64,000 nucleotides of DNA from S5-A14a sp022766365 (GCA_050313295.1 JBNPLD010000005.1), one strand, 5' to 3'; numbered from the stretch's first letter, positions 26,176-35,995 are shown. Notes: generated by a model not told the origin, from the letters alone. Made by a program: numbers and translations.

Positions 26176-27351
26176 ATGGCAGATAAAAGAGACTATTACG
26201 AGGTTTTGGGGCTCCGCAAAGGAGCCAGTGAGGAGGAGATAAAGAAGGCCTTCCGTAAGATGGCAATGAAGTATCACCCTGACAAAAACCCTGGAGATAA
26301 AAAGGCTGAAGAAGCTTTCAAGGAGGTCAATGAGGCCTACAGCATTCTGTCTGATCCCGAGAAGAAGCAGAGATATGATCAGTTCGGTCATGCAGGAGTA
26401 GATCCAAATGCCGGCTTTGGCGGTGCCGGAGGATTCGGTGGCGGAAGTGGCGGCTTTGGCGGTTTTGAAGATATATTCAGCCAGATGTTCAGCGGCGGAT
26501 TTGGAGGTGCTTCATCAGGTGGATTCGGAGGTTTTGGCGGATTTGGTTCTGCAAGGTCCGGCCCAATGAGGGGGAGAGATCTGCAGAAAGCCATTACTAT
26601 AACCTTTGACGAAGCTGCCCATGGCGTTGAGAAAGAAATTTCTCTAAACAAATATGTTGAGTGTCCGACCTGTCACGGCGAGGGAAACGAGCCGGGAACT
26701 TCTAAGGTAACCTGTGAGAAGTGTCATGGGACCGGTCAGATTTCCCATGTTCAAAACACCATGTTCGGTAAGTTCCAAACTACAGGAACTTGTGATGAAT
26801 GCGGTGGAACAGGTGAGAAGATTGAAACTCCATGTCACGAATGTGGAGGAAGCGGAAAAATCAGGAAGACTGTGAAGATAAATGTGAAAATACCAAAGGG
26901 TGTGGATAACGATACGGTAATTCCACTCAGAGGTCAGGGTGAACCCGGTGATAAGGGTGGCCCTGCAGGGGATTTGTTCATTGTGATCGCGGTCAAACCA
27001 CATAAGATTTTTAAGCGTAACGGTGATAATCTTCAATTGGATATTCCTATCAGTTTTGAACAGGCTGCTCTAGGGGACGAGATTACTGTACCTTCGATAG
27101 ATGGGAAATTAAGTTACACGATTCCCGCAGGTACCCAACCTGATACTGTGTTCAGGCTAAAGGGTAAGGGAATGCCGAATGTCCGATCCGGAAGATATGG
27201 AGATCTTTACGTTAAAGTAAAACTTGAGGTACCAAGGAATTTGACAGATCAACAGAAGAAACTCATAAGAGCTATGAGTGACAGCTTGACTTCGGAAAGC
27301 TACAAGGAAAAGAAAAGTTTCGGTGAAAAGATAAGAGATTTCTTCAGTTAG
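26176..27351 (+). CDS. dnaJ: Co-chaperone DnaJ (Hsp40)
   Basis: 391 residues. A J domain with HPD (about 33-35) is followed by a Gly/Phe-rich region (about 75-130), four CxxCxGxG zinc motifs (CPTCHGEG, CEKCHGTG, CDECGGTG, CHECGGSG) and the C-terminal substrate domains. It delivers clients to DnaK and stimulates its ATPase. AAAGAGG precedes the ATG. Confidence 0.98.
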   Translation: MADKRDYYEVLGLRKGASEEEIKKAFRKMAMKYHPDKNPGDKKAEEAFKEVNEAYSILSDPEKKQRYDQFGHAGVDPNAGFGGAGGFGGGSGGFGGFEDIFSQMFSGGFGGASSGGFGGFGGFGSARSGPMRGRDLQKAITITFDEAAHGVEKEISLNKYVECPTCHGEGNEPGTSKVTCEKCHGTGQISHVQNTMFGKFQTTGTCDECGGTGEKIETPCHECGGSGKIRKTVKINVKIPKGVDNDTVIPLRGQGEPGDKGGPAGDLFIVIAVKPHKIFKRNGDNLQLDIPISFEQAALGDEITVPSIDGKLSYTIPAGTQPDTVFRLKGKGMPNVRSGRYGDLYVKVKLEVPRNLTDQQKKLIRAMSDSLTSESYKEKKSFGEKIRDFFS

Positions 27352-27360
27352 ATTAGTAAG

Positions 27361-27386
27361 GACCCTGAGCCAAGGCTCGGGGTCTT
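27361..27386 (+). terminator. Terminator-like hairpin after dnaJ
   Basis: An 11-bp stem GACCCTGAGCC / GGCTCGGGGTC (one T-G pair) with a 2-base loop in the strict reading and a very short T stretch; it closes the heat-shock operon. Confidence 0.65.
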
Positions 27387-27564
27387 GTACTATGACAAAT
27401 CTTAATGAACTGATATTAAGATTAGGGATTCCTTGTTGTTTGAGATATTTGAAGACTGTTTTGCTTTAACAGCGTTTGATTCTTATACACGGTACGCATT
27501 TTTACGGTTTTACGGTATTTCCCATACGTATATAGAGCAATATTGAAGAATAACTCTCTGTGGT

Positions 27565-27651
27565 AAACGTACACACTTGCCGTGACAAGAGTGCATCAGC
27601 TCTTGGAAACTCTTTCCGGTCTTCAAACGTACACACTTGACGGAACAAGAG
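27565..27651. repeat. Pair of 27-bp repeats at 60-bp period
   Basis: Copies at 27565-27591 and 27625-27651 share AAACGTACACACTTG and ACAAGAG with 3 mismatches. Each holds a CTTG-N6-CAAG dyad. They lie in a 350-bp gene-free stretch between dnaJ and the MATE gene. Otherwise nothing was recognised there. Confidence 0.6.
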
Positions 27652-27704
27652 GGTCAAAGGCAAAATATAAATAAATGTATAAAATTAATCGATAATATTA
27701 TGGA

Positions 27705-29027
27705 TTATAGGTGTTCTCTCACCAAGAAAATGCCGATGATCAGAGAAAGACCCTCACTGAGTGTGTTTGTGTACCAGATATACTCAGGAGGAAGCAAGCC
27801 GCTTACCACTACAAGCCCCAGATAGACCAGCAAAAATCCGCGAAGGGTGGACAGAGTTATGGCCTTTTTTGGCTGACCCTTGGCGGCCAGCAGACCTACA
27901 AACAGGAGGTTTGCACCAAGAGCCAGATAAGAGATAGCGAACTTTCTAAGGGCAACAATGGTAGGATCCAGAAGATAGCTTCCCGATGAAAGAAACAGAA
28001 GGCATATCTGTTTAGGGAACACAATGCCGAGGAATATAGCAAATAATGACAAACCTATTACGGACCTAATAGCGTAATGGGTTATTTTTTTCCCGGAGTC
28101 CGTGTCATGCTTGCCATGGTAGTAGCTTACAAGAGGCTGCATTCCCTGTGTCAAACCTGTCATGGTTGAGCTTATAAGCAATGTATAGTATGAAACAATC
28201 GTATAGCTTACGAGAGAGTTTTCACCCAAGTATTTCAAAAGAAAAATATTGTAAAGAAAAACAATGAACCCGGTGGATAGTTCAGAGAGGAAATCTCCTG
28301 TACCCAGGGAAAGTATAGAAGGTATCTGTTTTGCCGTAGTAAAAACATCGTTGAGCCTGACAAACTTAAGCCTTGCCTTTGGCCTAAGGAAGTGAATTGT
28401 AAAAATGACCGTAGAAAAAACCTGTGCTATCCCGGTGGCAAGAGCTGCACCTGCGATGCCCCAGTGGAAAATTGCAACGAAAAGCCAATCAAGAAAAATA
28501 TTCGAAATTGCCGCCGAAATGACTCCGTATGTTGCAAGCCTCGGGAAACCGTCGATCTTGACCAAAACTTCGAAATGATATGAAACCATGAAAAAAGGTA
28601 CAAACCAAAGTATGATGCTGAGATATTGTTTCACCAAGGGAAAAAGATCACCCTTTGCGCCGAGGATCTGGACGATATCTTTAAGAAAAATCCGGGATAT
28701 AATGGACAGGCACAGTGAGAAAATTATAATTGCAATTACGGTAAATGTAAAAATCTCCTTGGCATCATCTCTTTTTCCTTCGCCCAGATATATGGCTACT
28801 TTTGTTGAAGTACCTACAGCGAGAATTATTGCCAGAGCAAAAAACGTATTTACAAATGGCATGGAAACGTTCACCGAAGCCAGAGCAATTTCGCTGACAT
28901 ATTTTCCGACAAAATATCCATCTACCATTGTATATATTGAAAAAACCCACATTGCTGCAATTGAGGGCAGTGCGTAGTTCATATAGGTAGTTATGAGATT
29001 TTTGTGAACGTTTTCGAGAGTGGACAT
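27705..29027 (-). CDS. MATE-family multidrug/metabolite exporter
   Basis: 440 residues, 12 membrane helices in two MatE halves (MNYALPSIAAMWVFSIYTMVDGYF-type first helix, DWLFVAIFHWGIAGAALATG, LTQGMQPLVSYYHG). MATE proteins export organic cations or metabolites with sodium or protons. The ATG at 29027 is chosen because AAGGAG lies about 9 bases upstream; the longer frame has no ribosome site. Monocistronic, convergent to the heat-shock operon. Confidence 0.9.
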   Translation of the reverse strand: MSTLENVHKNLITTYMNYALPSIAAMWVFSIYTMVDGYFVGKYVSEIALASVNVSMPFVNTFFALAIILAVGTSTKVAIYLGEGKRDDAKEIFTFTVIAIIIFSLCLSIISRIFLKDIVQILGAKGDLFPLVKQYLSIILWFVPFFMVSYHFEVLVKIDGFPRLATYGVISAAISNIFLDWLFVAIFHWGIAGAALATGIAQVFSTVIFTIHFLRPKARLKFVRLNDVFTTAKQIPSILSLGTGDFLSELSTGFIVFLYNIFLLKYLGENSLVSYTIVSYYTLLISSTMTGLTQGMQPLVSYYHGKHDTDSGKKITHYAIRSVIGLSLFAIFLGIVFPKQICLLFLSSGSYLLDPTIVALRKFAISYLALGANLLFVGLLAAKGQPKKAITLSTLRGFLLVYLGLVVVSGLLPPEYIWYTNTLSEGLSLIIGIFLVREHL

Positions 29028-29319
29028 TTCAAGACTCCTTGCCGAATTTTGAATTAATTTTAACGTGTAGTATTCTTGTAAACACATAAATAATATCACA
29101 CAACTCAATTTTTATAAAGTGGGAAAGTTCCTTGAAATGAGATGGTTCTGGCGTATTATGAGCCTCTAGGGTATTGATGATGCCTTTGTAGCTCTTGAAA
29201 AACTTTCTGAAAAATGTTTTAATATACGTATGATAAAGTGTATTGATGTATAAGATTGAGCAGAGCATTAACCTCAACTGAAATTTGGGGAAGAGGCCGA
29301 TTGATAGGAGGAAAATGAG

Positions 29320-29505
29320 ATGAAAGGTTTACCTAAACTGAGCAAGAAGGATTGCTGGATATTGGGCGTTTGCGGAGGTCTTGGAGAGTATTTCGGAGTA
29401 AATTCGAATATCCTCAGAGCTTTGTTTGTATTATGTGGTTTTCAGCTGATTCCATATCTGATTTTAGCCCTTATAATGAGCTATGACAGTAACGAGAACC
29501 TGTAG
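29320..29505 (+). CDS. PspC-domain small membrane protein
   Basis: 61 residues. KKDCWILGVCGGLGEYFGVNSNILRALFVL is split over the PspC signature (GVCGGLGEYF), followed by one membrane helix. PspC-type proteins sense or respond to envelope stress. AGGAGG precedes the ATG. It appears to be monocistronic. Confidence 0.85.
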   Translation: MKGLPKLSKKDCWILGVCGGLGEYFGVNSNILRALFVLCGFQLIPYLILALIMSYDSNENL

Positions 29506-29622
29506 ACATAGGCATGGTTTTTGACTTATAAATATTTTCGGCACATGAAAATATTTCTGTATATCAATACTTCAAGACATTTAATTGTTTTGTTTATTTA
29601 GAATTCATGATGGAGGGATATT

Positions 29623-29949
29623 ATGAAGTCAACATTTTTTAGAGATCCGGACAATATCGTTTATGCTGATATCAATCAATTTGCTGAGAATTTCGGCAAA
29701 GAGACAGGGATTAATGATCTGAGAGAAAGAATAGAAGCATTCAGAGCAAATCCTACAAAGGAGGGAGAGGTACTTAAGGGTACCAAGAGGACAGCGATTC
29801 GTCTTCTCATACCTGATTTGGTTTTTGAGGGTGAGGAGAAGATTGAAATGGGTGAAAACGTCTGGGTATATCTTGGAGAAATGTACGAGGTATACTGTTT
29901 ATATTGGCCTGTGGAAGGTGCGGAAGGCGATAACGCAAAGGCTGATTAA
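29623..29949 (+). CDS. Conserved-looking hypothetical protein
   Basis: 108 residues, acidic, soluble, no signal peptide. Not recognised. It begins MKSTFFRDPDNIVYAD and ends in an acidic tail. GGAGGG lies 6 bases before the ATG, so it is probably a real gene. Confidence 0.6.
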   Translation: MKSTFFRDPDNIVYADINQFAENFGKETGINDLRERIEAFRANPTKEGEVLKGTKRTAIRLLIPDLVFEGEEKIEMGENVWVYLGEMYEVYCLYWPVEGAEGDNAKAD

Positions 29950-30172
29950 ATTGCAAAGGGGATAAGGCGGAGCACAGGAGAATAGATGATTTTTGCGTTT
30001 TTTCGGATTACTGTTGAGTTGAGGAGTTCTAATATTTTTCACAAGCTATATTTTTCTAATATATCTTATTCAATTTTAATGATTCGGAGACTACGGAAGT
30101 AATATTCGGGAGATAGGAATCTGTCCGGAGAAATTATTAATATGGAAAGTTTTGTACGGGAGTAAGTTTTTA

Positions 30173-31924
30173 ATGATAGTTAAAGAAGTGGATTTAGCGA
30201 GCAGATTTTTTGAATTCAGCGACTTGAAGGAAATGCTCAAGTATTCCGGAAAGAAGTATGGAGATAAGATAGCTTTTGTAACGAAGATTAAGACTAAGGG
30301 CAGTAAGGAAGTCAGTTATAAAAATACGAGTTATCGAGGGCTTTACGACGAGATGATTTTCCTGGGATCAGCTCTTTTCAACCGAGGCTACAAGGACAGA
30401 CGAGTGGCTATCATTGGCGAAAACAGCTATCAATGGTGTCTGGCGTATTTCGCTGCAGCCTGCGGTCTCGGAGTTACGGTTCCTTTGGACAAAGCTCTTG
30501 AAAAAGAGGAGATAATAAGCTGTATCCAAAGAAGCAAGTCAACTATAATTTTCTATGATAAGAAAATGGAAAAAATGATAGACGAAATTATATCCTCTGA
30601 TGATGCTAATATAGAATTTGCTGCTACACTGGACTTTGATTCCGGGAAATCGGATAGACCATCTGTATCAGAGCTGATTGAGGAGGGCAGAGAACTGGTC
30701 AATGAAGGATATGAGGATTATGAGATCCGATCCATAGATAGGGAAGCTATGGCATTTCTTTTGTTCACTTCGGGTACTACGGAACAGTCTAAAGCCGTTA
30801 TGCTCAGCCACAAGAATTACATGAGCTGTATCTATGGAATGTGTTGTGAGGAGCTTTTTTATCCTGATGACGTAAATATGCAAGTTTTGCCTTTACACCA
30901 CTGCTACGGAATGGTCGGATTGTTGACATTCCTCGTGCAGGGACTTAAGAATACTTTTTGTGACGGCCTTAAGTATGTGAGCAGAAATCTCAAGGAATAT
31001 GAGGTTACCGTAATGATGAGTGTTCCTCTTTTGCTTGAGAGCGTCTATAAGAAAATCAACAAAGCAATCATAGCTCAGGGTCAGGAGAAAAAGATTGCAT
31101 TTGCCCTTAAACTCTGTGCCGCTGTCGAAAAGCTTGGTATCGATATAAGAAGAAGGATGTTCAAACCAATAATAGATCAGCTTGGAGGACATTTAAGGTT
31201 TTTCATTAATGGGGCCGCGCCGATAGATCCTGTGGTAGCTAAGGGGCTTAATGATTTTGGAATATTAACAGTAAATGGTTATGGGTTGACAGAGACGGCG
31301 CCGACTATTGCAAGCGAAAGCTATAGGCATGTCAGAGCGGGATCTGTGGGAAAACTTATGCCAAATGTTGAGGGAAAAATCGTGGAGCCTAATGAGGACG
31401 GTGTAGGTGAACTTGTTGTCAGAGGCGACAATGTGATGATAGGTTACTATGGGGACGAAGAAGCAACTAAGGCTGTTATGAGAGACGGATGGTTTCATAC
31501 AGGAGATCTTGCATATTTTGATGAGGACGGGTATTTATTCATAACCGGCAGACAGAAAAATGTAATCGTTATGAAAAACGGCAAAAATGTTTTCCCCGAA
31601 GAGATTGAAAATCTTGTAAATGCGCTTCCTTATATCGAAGAAAGTGTTTTGTTTACAGGGAAAAAGCATAACGACGTTGTTCTGTGGTTAAAAGCAGTTT
31701 ATGATAAGAATTATCTTAATGAGAACCATATTTCTTTGGCAGAACTTGAAGATAGATTCAGGTGTGATATGGATCGGATCAACAAAACTATGCCGGTGGT
31801 TAAGAGGGTTAACAAATTCTTCCTCAGCGACAGACCGACAGTGAAAACCACTACTCAGAAAACCAAAAGGAATCTGGAAATTGAAGAAATATATAGGGAA
31901 ATGTCAGAGAGGGGACTTGACTGA
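30173..31924 (+). CDS. AMP-forming acyl-CoA synthetase (long-chain type)
   Basis: 583 residues of the ANL superfamily: P-loop FTSGTTEQSK (about 205), NGYGLTETAP, GWFHTGDLAYFDEDGY and GRQKNVIV motifs. It activates a carboxylic acid, probably a fatty acid, to acyl-AMP and then acyl-CoA. ATG 30173 is chosen over TTG 30152 because CGGGAG lies 10-15 bases before it. It is followed after 67 bp by an iron alcohol dehydrogenase with its own ribosome site, perhaps in one operon. Confidence 0.9.
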   Translation: MIVKEVDLASRFFEFSDLKEMLKYSGKKYGDKIAFVTKIKTKGSKEVSYKNTSYRGLYDEMIFLGSALFNRGYKDRRVAIIGENSYQWCLAYFAAACGLGVTVPLDKALEKEEIISCIQRSKSTIIFYDKKMEKMIDEIISSDDANIEFAATLDFDSGKSDRPSVSELIEEGRELVNEGYEDYEIRSIDREAMAFLLFTSGTTEQSKAVMLSHKNYMSCIYGMCCEELFYPDDVNMQVLPLHHCYGMVGLLTFLVQGLKNTFCDGLKYVSRNLKEYEVTVMMSVPLLLESVYKKINKAIIAQGQEKKIAFALKLCAAVEKLGIDIRRRMFKPIIDQLGGHLRFFINGAAPIDPVVAKGLNDFGILTVNGYGLTETAPTIASESYRHVRAGSVGKLMPNVEGKIVEPNEDGVGELVVRGDNVMIGYYGDEEATKAVMRDGWFHTGDLAYFDEDGYLFITGRQKNVIVMKNGKNVFPEEIENLVNALPYIEESVLFTGKKHNDVVLWLKAVYDKNYLNENHISLAELEDRFRCDMDRINKTMPVVKRVNKFFLSDRPTVKTTTQKTKRNLEIEEIYREMSERGLD

Positions 31925-31991
31925 TAAGTAGCCCGATTAAATTCGAGGATAGCTTTTAATAAACAAACCTAAGTGTCAGGAGGATTATTTT

Positions 31992-33149
31992 ATGGACAAC
32001 TTCATGTTTCACACACCTACGAGGATCTTTTTTGGAAAGGGAATGATTTCAAATTTGAAGAGAATCAGGGCTTATGGCAACACGGTTCTGATGGTTTACG
32101 GGAAATCAAGTATCATAAAAGCCGGAATCTATGATCAGGTTATGAATGAGCTTAAAGCTGCTGATATGAAGGTGGTGGAACTTTCAGGAGTAGACCCTAA
32201 TCCTCGGATAGAGACCGTCAGAGAGGGTATTTCGCTTTGCAGGGGAAATGACGTTGACGTGGTTTTGGCAGTTGGAGGCGGATCAAGTATCGACTGTGCA
32301 AAGGTGATTGCGGCAGGTGTTAAATATGAGGGAGACCCATGGGACTTAGTATTGGATGGCAGCAAAATTTCTGAGGCTCTTCCTGTAGTTTCGGTTCTCA
32401 CGATGGCCGCTACAGGTTCAGAAATGGACGCCTTTGCTGTGATTTCTGATATGGGGAAAAACGATAAACTCGGAACGGGGGCGGAATGCTTAAAGCCTGT
32501 GTTTTCTATTTTAGATCCTGAATATACATATACTGTTCCCAGAAAACATACAGTTGCAGGGGTTGCAGATATAATGAGCCATACTCTTGAAAATTATTTT
32601 GCACCCAATAAAGGGGCGTTTATTCAAGCAAGAATGGCTGAAGCTGTCCTGAAGACATGTATTAAGTACGGTCCGATTGCTGCCGAAAATCCAAGAAATT
32701 ATGAAGCAATGGCAAACATTATGTGGGCTTCAAGTCTTGCTATTAACGGACTTTTGAGTTCAGGTGCAGATGTTGACTGGACAGTTCACGGCATGGAGCA
32801 TGAACTATCTGCATATTACGATATTACCCATGGAGAAGGTTTGGCACTTTTGACACCTCACTGGATGAGGTATGTTCTCTCAGAAGAAACTCTTTGGAAA
32901 TTCAAGGATTTTGGCATTAATGTATGGGGAGTTGATTCTAGCATTGGGGATTGGGAAATTGCCGAGATGAGTATCGAAAAAACCTCTGAATTCTTTAGGT
33001 CGCTGGGACTTCCTATGACTTTATCTCAAGTGGGAATCGGTAGAGAAAAGCTCTCTGAGATGTCGGACAAACTTAAAGGTAAGTTCGAACACAGCTTCGT
33101 TTCTCTTTCACCTGAAGATGTTTTAAAAATTTACGAAGCGGCGTTATAA
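31992..33149 (+). CDS. Iron-containing alcohol dehydrogenase (butanol dehydrogenase type)
   Basis: 385 residues. Rossmann part with AVGGGSSIDCAKVIA (about 95-108), then the metal site: Asp and His in ADIMSHTLE and two His in HGMEHELSA and DITHGEGLA. It reduces aldehydes to alcohols with NAD(P)H in fermentative clostridia, like BdhA or YqhD. AGGAGG precedes the ATG. Substrate and cofactor are not deducible. Confidence 0.93.
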   Translation: MDNFMFHTPTRIFFGKGMISNLKRIRAYGNTVLMVYGKSSIIKAGIYDQVMNELKAADMKVVELSGVDPNPRIETVREGISLCRGNDVDVVLAVGGGSSIDCAKVIAAGVKYEGDPWDLVLDGSKISEALPVVSVLTMAATGSEMDAFAVISDMGKNDKLGTGAECLKPVFSILDPEYTYTVPRKHTVAGVADIMSHTLENYFAPNKGAFIQARMAEAVLKTCIKYGPIAAENPRNYEAMANIMWASSLAINGLLSSGADVDWTVHGMEHELSAYYDITHGEGLALLTPHWMRYVLSEETLWKFKDFGINVWGVDSSIGDWEIAEMSIEKTSEFFRSLGLPMTLSQVGIGREKLSEMSDKLKGKFEHSFVSLSPEDVLKIYEAAL

Positions 33150-33210
33150 TGCGTTTGTAAATTTAGTCAATATGAAAATCATTAAAAGATATATAAGAAT
33201 ACTCGCATAA

Positions 33211-33306
33211 TATTAAAGTGCCACCAATTGAGATGATTTCCTAAGGTCGGGATAGTTTTGGGCTAAACTTTTATGACTTGGAATTATCAAAGGGTGACAC
33301 TTTTAA
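33211..33306. repeat. Short element with imperfect terminal inverted repeats
   Basis: TTAAAGTGCCACC (33213-33225) faces GGGTGACACTTTTAA (33292-33306) as imperfect inverted ends of a ~95-bp segment after the alcohol dehydrogenase. It resembles the ends of an insertion sequence or a MITE. No clear target duplication is seen. Confidence 0.4.
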
Positions 33307-33404
33307 ATTGCAATGTAAGTTTAAATACGGAGTGTATATCTTTTATGCGACTGTTTCTTAAATTTAATTTATAAATTGCATAATCAGAAACTTGCATTAG
33401 GGAT

Positions 33405-33875
33405 TTACGAAATATTTTTTAGGAGATCCATCATTTCAATCAGCCCTGCAGCGGAATCGAAGCCCTTATTTCCTCCCTTACTGCCGGCTCTTTCAATTGC
33501 CTGCTCGATGGTATCTGTGGTCAAAACTCCAAACATGACAGGCTTGCCTGACTTTAGACCAACCTGGGCGATCCCTTTTGAAACTTCAGCGCAAACATAG
33601 TCGTAGTGTGAAGTGGATCCTCTGATTACAGCTCCGAGACAGATTACACCTTCATAATCTTTTGCTGCAAGTTTGGCGGCGACAAGAGGTATTTCGAAGG
33701 CTCCCGGAACCCAGGCAACATGAATGTTCTGCTCCTGAACTCCGTGTCTTCTCAGATTGTCCAACGCTCCGTCTAACAGCTTTGATGTTATGAATTCGTT
33801 AAACCTTGCAACAACAATAGCTACTTTTACATTTTGGTTTCTTTCACTTGAAAGATGTCCCTGAAATACTTTCAT
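33405..33875 (-). CDS. ribH: 6,7-dimethyl-8-ribityllumazine synthase
   Basis: 156 residues, full length. Motifs are VARFNEFIT, WVPGAFEIPL, GAVIRGSTSHYDYV and FGVLTTDT. It condenses the ribBA and ribD products into lumazine, the substrate of RibE. AAAGGAG precedes the ATG. It is the last gene of the rib operon, 116 bp after ribBA. Confidence 0.97.
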   Translation of the reverse strand: MKVFQGHLSSERNQNVKVAIVVARFNEFITSKLLDGALDNLRRHGVQEQNIHVAWVPGAFEIPLVAAKLAAKDYEGVICLGAVIRGSTSHYDYVCAEVSKGIAQVGLKSGKPVMFGVLTTDTIEQAIERAGSKGGNKGFDSAAGLIEMMDLLKNIS

Positions 33876-33991
33876 AATTTGTCTCCTTTGGATTTTTATT
33901 ATATATATGCATTAATCTCTTAGCTACATCAGCTACGGTATGATTATTGTTCAAAATCTTTCGATTTTAAAATTCTACGATGAGTCATATT

Positions 33992-35218
33992 TTAGAATTC
34001 CAGAATATGTCCCATTTTCTCCTTCTTTGTTTTGAGATAGAAGAAATCGTGAGGGGAAGCAGGAATTTGTATAGGAACCCTTTCCTTAATCTCCAGGCCG
34101 AAGTCGGAAAGTTCGTAAACCTTATGTGGATTGTTGGTTAACAATCTCATATTTTTAACCCCTAAATCTTTAAGAATTTGTGCACCGATATAGTATTCTC
34201 TCATATCTCCGGGAAACCCCAAAGCTAAATTAGCTTGTAGAGTATCCAATCCTTCATCTTGCAGTTTATATGCTTTAAGTTTGTTTATAAGTCCTATACC
34301 ACGACCCTCCTGCCTCATATATAAAAGCACACCACGGCCTTCTTTTTCTATTTGTCGCATAGCTTGGGCGTATTGCTGTCCACAATCACATTTCGTTGAA
34401 CCGAAAGCATCTCCTGTCAGGCATTCAGAATGTACACGGACAAGAATATCGTCACCATCGCCGATCTCTCCTTTGACAAGAGCTATATGATGTTCACCAT
34501 TTATTTTGTTAATATATCCGTATGCTCTAAAGTCACCGTATTTTGTGGGAAGGAAGGTATCAACGACTTGTTCTACGACGGTTTCGTGCCTTTTTCTGTA
34601 GTTGGCAATGTCTTTGATGGTTATGAATGCTAAATCGTGAGCCTTTGCAAATTCCATGAGTTCACTTTTTCTCATCATAGTGCCGTCGTCCTTCATCATT
34701 TCACAGCAAAGACCGCATTCCTTAAGCCCGGCGAGCCGCATAAGGTCTACTGTTGCCTCTGTATGTCCGCCCCTTTCTAAAACACCAAAATCCTTGGCGA
34801 CGAGTGGGAACATATGCCCGGGCCTTCTGAAATCATCGGGTTTTGATTCATCTTCGACAATCTTTCTGGCAGTGATTCCTCGCTCCACAGCAGAAATGCC
34901 GGTGGATGTATCTACGTGATCTACTGAGACAGTAAATGCAGTACAGTGATTATCCGTATTTTCTGAAACCATCTGAGGGAGGGCAAGCTTAGCGGCAATT
35001 TCCTTGCTCATAGGCATACATATGAGTCCTTTACCGTGTTTAGCCATGAAATTAACATTTTCAGTAGTGGCATACTGGGCAGCACAAATTAGGTCGCCTT
35101 CATTTTCCCTGTCAGGGTCATCTGTCACGATTATTATCTTTCCTTCTCTTAAATCCTCAAGTGCCTTGTTCAGGCCGGAAAAACCCATGTTGTTCTTAGA
35201 ATTCATATTGGTTTTCAA
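33992..35218 (-). CDS. ribBA: Bifunctional DHBP synthase / GTP cyclohydrolase II
   Basis: 408 residues. The RibB domain (about 10-205: DDPDRENEGDL, RRPGHMFPL, HTEATVDL) makes the 4-carbon unit. The RibA domain (about 210-408: zinc site in CLTGDAFGSTKCDC, RQEGRGIGL) opens GTP. The start is TTG, 1 base after the ribE stop and 8 bases after GGGAG. An ATG 4 codons later is too far from that site. This tight junction implies translational coupling. Confidence 0.97.
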   Translation of the reverse strand: MKTNMNSKNNMGFSGLNKALEDLREGKIIIVTDDPDRENEGDLICAAQYATTENVNFMAKHGKGLICMPMSKEIAAKLALPQMVSENTDNHCTAFTVSVDHVDTSTGISAVERGITARKIVEDESKPDDFRRPGHMFPLVAKDFGVLERGGHTEATVDLMRLAGLKECGLCCEMMKDDGTMMRKSELMEFAKAHDLAFITIKDIANYRKRHETVVEQVVDTFLPTKYGDFRAYGYINKINGEHHIALVKGEIGDGDDILVRVHSECLTGDAFGSTKCDCGQQYAQAMRQIEKEGRGVLLYMRQEGRGIGLINKLKAYKLQDEGLDTLQANLALGFPGDMREYYIGAQILKDLGVKNMRLLTNNPHKVYELSDFGLEIKERVPIQIPASPHDFFYLKTKKEKMGHILEF

Positions 35219-35219
35219 T

Positions 35220-35813
35220 TTATATTCTCCCTTCTATCAACTTTTCTATATACTTTCCGACAATGTCAACTTCAATATTGACTTTTTGTCCGGGCCTTTT
35301 TTCTGACAGAACTGTTGCCTCTGATGTGTGGGGGATAATGCTTACTTTGAATTTGTCTCGATCCACATAGGCTACTGTTAGACTGGTGCCATCAAGTGCA
35401 ACAGATCCCTTCTCAACAATATATCTCAGTAAGTCAGAGGGTGGTTTTAAACTGTACCATGTTGCATTGCCCTGATGCTCAATAGATTGTATAGTTGCAG
35501 TACCATCTATATGTCCTGATACCATGTGACCTCCAAATCTACCGTCAACCTTCATTGCACGTTCAAGATTTACTTTAGTTCCTACACGCATACTGTGAAA
35601 GGCAGTCCTTTTTATTGTTTCGTTCATAATATCGGCTGTAAATGATCCGGAATTCATAGAGGTAACCGTAAGGCAAATACCGTTAACACTAATGCTATCC
35701 CCGACAGAACTGTCTTCCAGTACCCTAGACGATGATATGGTGATTCTGGCTGATGGCCCTCTGATTTCGATGTTTCTTATGGTACCAATTTCTTCGATAA
35801 TTCCCGTAAACAT
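35220..35813 (-). CDS. ribE: Riboflavin synthase alpha chain
   Basis: 197 residues. Two homologous lumazine-binding halves (MFTGIIEEIG start; GDSISVNGICLTV; GGHMVSGHIDG; DGTSLTVAYV). It converts two lumazines into riboflavin. AAGGAG lies about 10 bases before the ATG. The gap to ribD holds a tandem repeat array. Confidence 0.97.
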   Translation of the reverse strand: MFTGIIEEIGTIRNIEIRGPSARITISSSRVLEDSSVGDSISVNGICLTVTSMNSGSFTADIMNETIKRTAFHSMRVGTKVNLERAMKVDGRFGGHMVSGHIDGTATIQSIEHQGNATWYSLKPPSDLLRYIVEKGSVALDGTSLTVAYVDRDKFKVSIIPHTSEATVLSEKRPGQKVNIEVDIVGKYIEKLIEGRI

Positions 35814-35863
35814 ATTTCAAATCTCCTTATTTATTATTTTACGTTCACTATTACAATATATAT

Positions 35864-35968
35864 GCTGATGCGAATACCGATGAGGCTGATGCGAATACCG
35901 ATGAGGCTGATGCGAATACCGATGAGACTGATGCGAACACCGATGCGGCTGATGCGAATACCGATGTG
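35864..35968. repeat. Five tandem 21-bp repeats between ribD and ribE
   Basis: Unit GCTGATGCGAATACCGATGA + G; copies start at 35864, 35885, 35906, 35927 and 35948, the last three with 1-4 changes. It lies in the transcribed spacer of the rib operon. On the plus strand one frame would read a 7-residue repeat (DANTDEA), but no gene uses it. Copy number is likely variable. Confidence 0.9.
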
Positions 35969-35995
35969 GCTGTTTCTGATTTCGGCTGAAGTTGA

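Noticed and set aside
26388..26651. Proline-rich minus-strand frame in dnaJ
   Set aside because: Antisense of the Gly/Phe-rich region of DnaJ; composition is an artefact.
27565..27651. Possible CRISPR array (two 27-bp repeats, 33-bp spacer)
   Set aside because: Only two copies with 3 mismatches, no leader and no cas genes in the window.
29029..29277. 82-codon minus-strand frame upstream of the MATE gene
   Set aside because: No ribosome site and no family features; likely untranslated leader.
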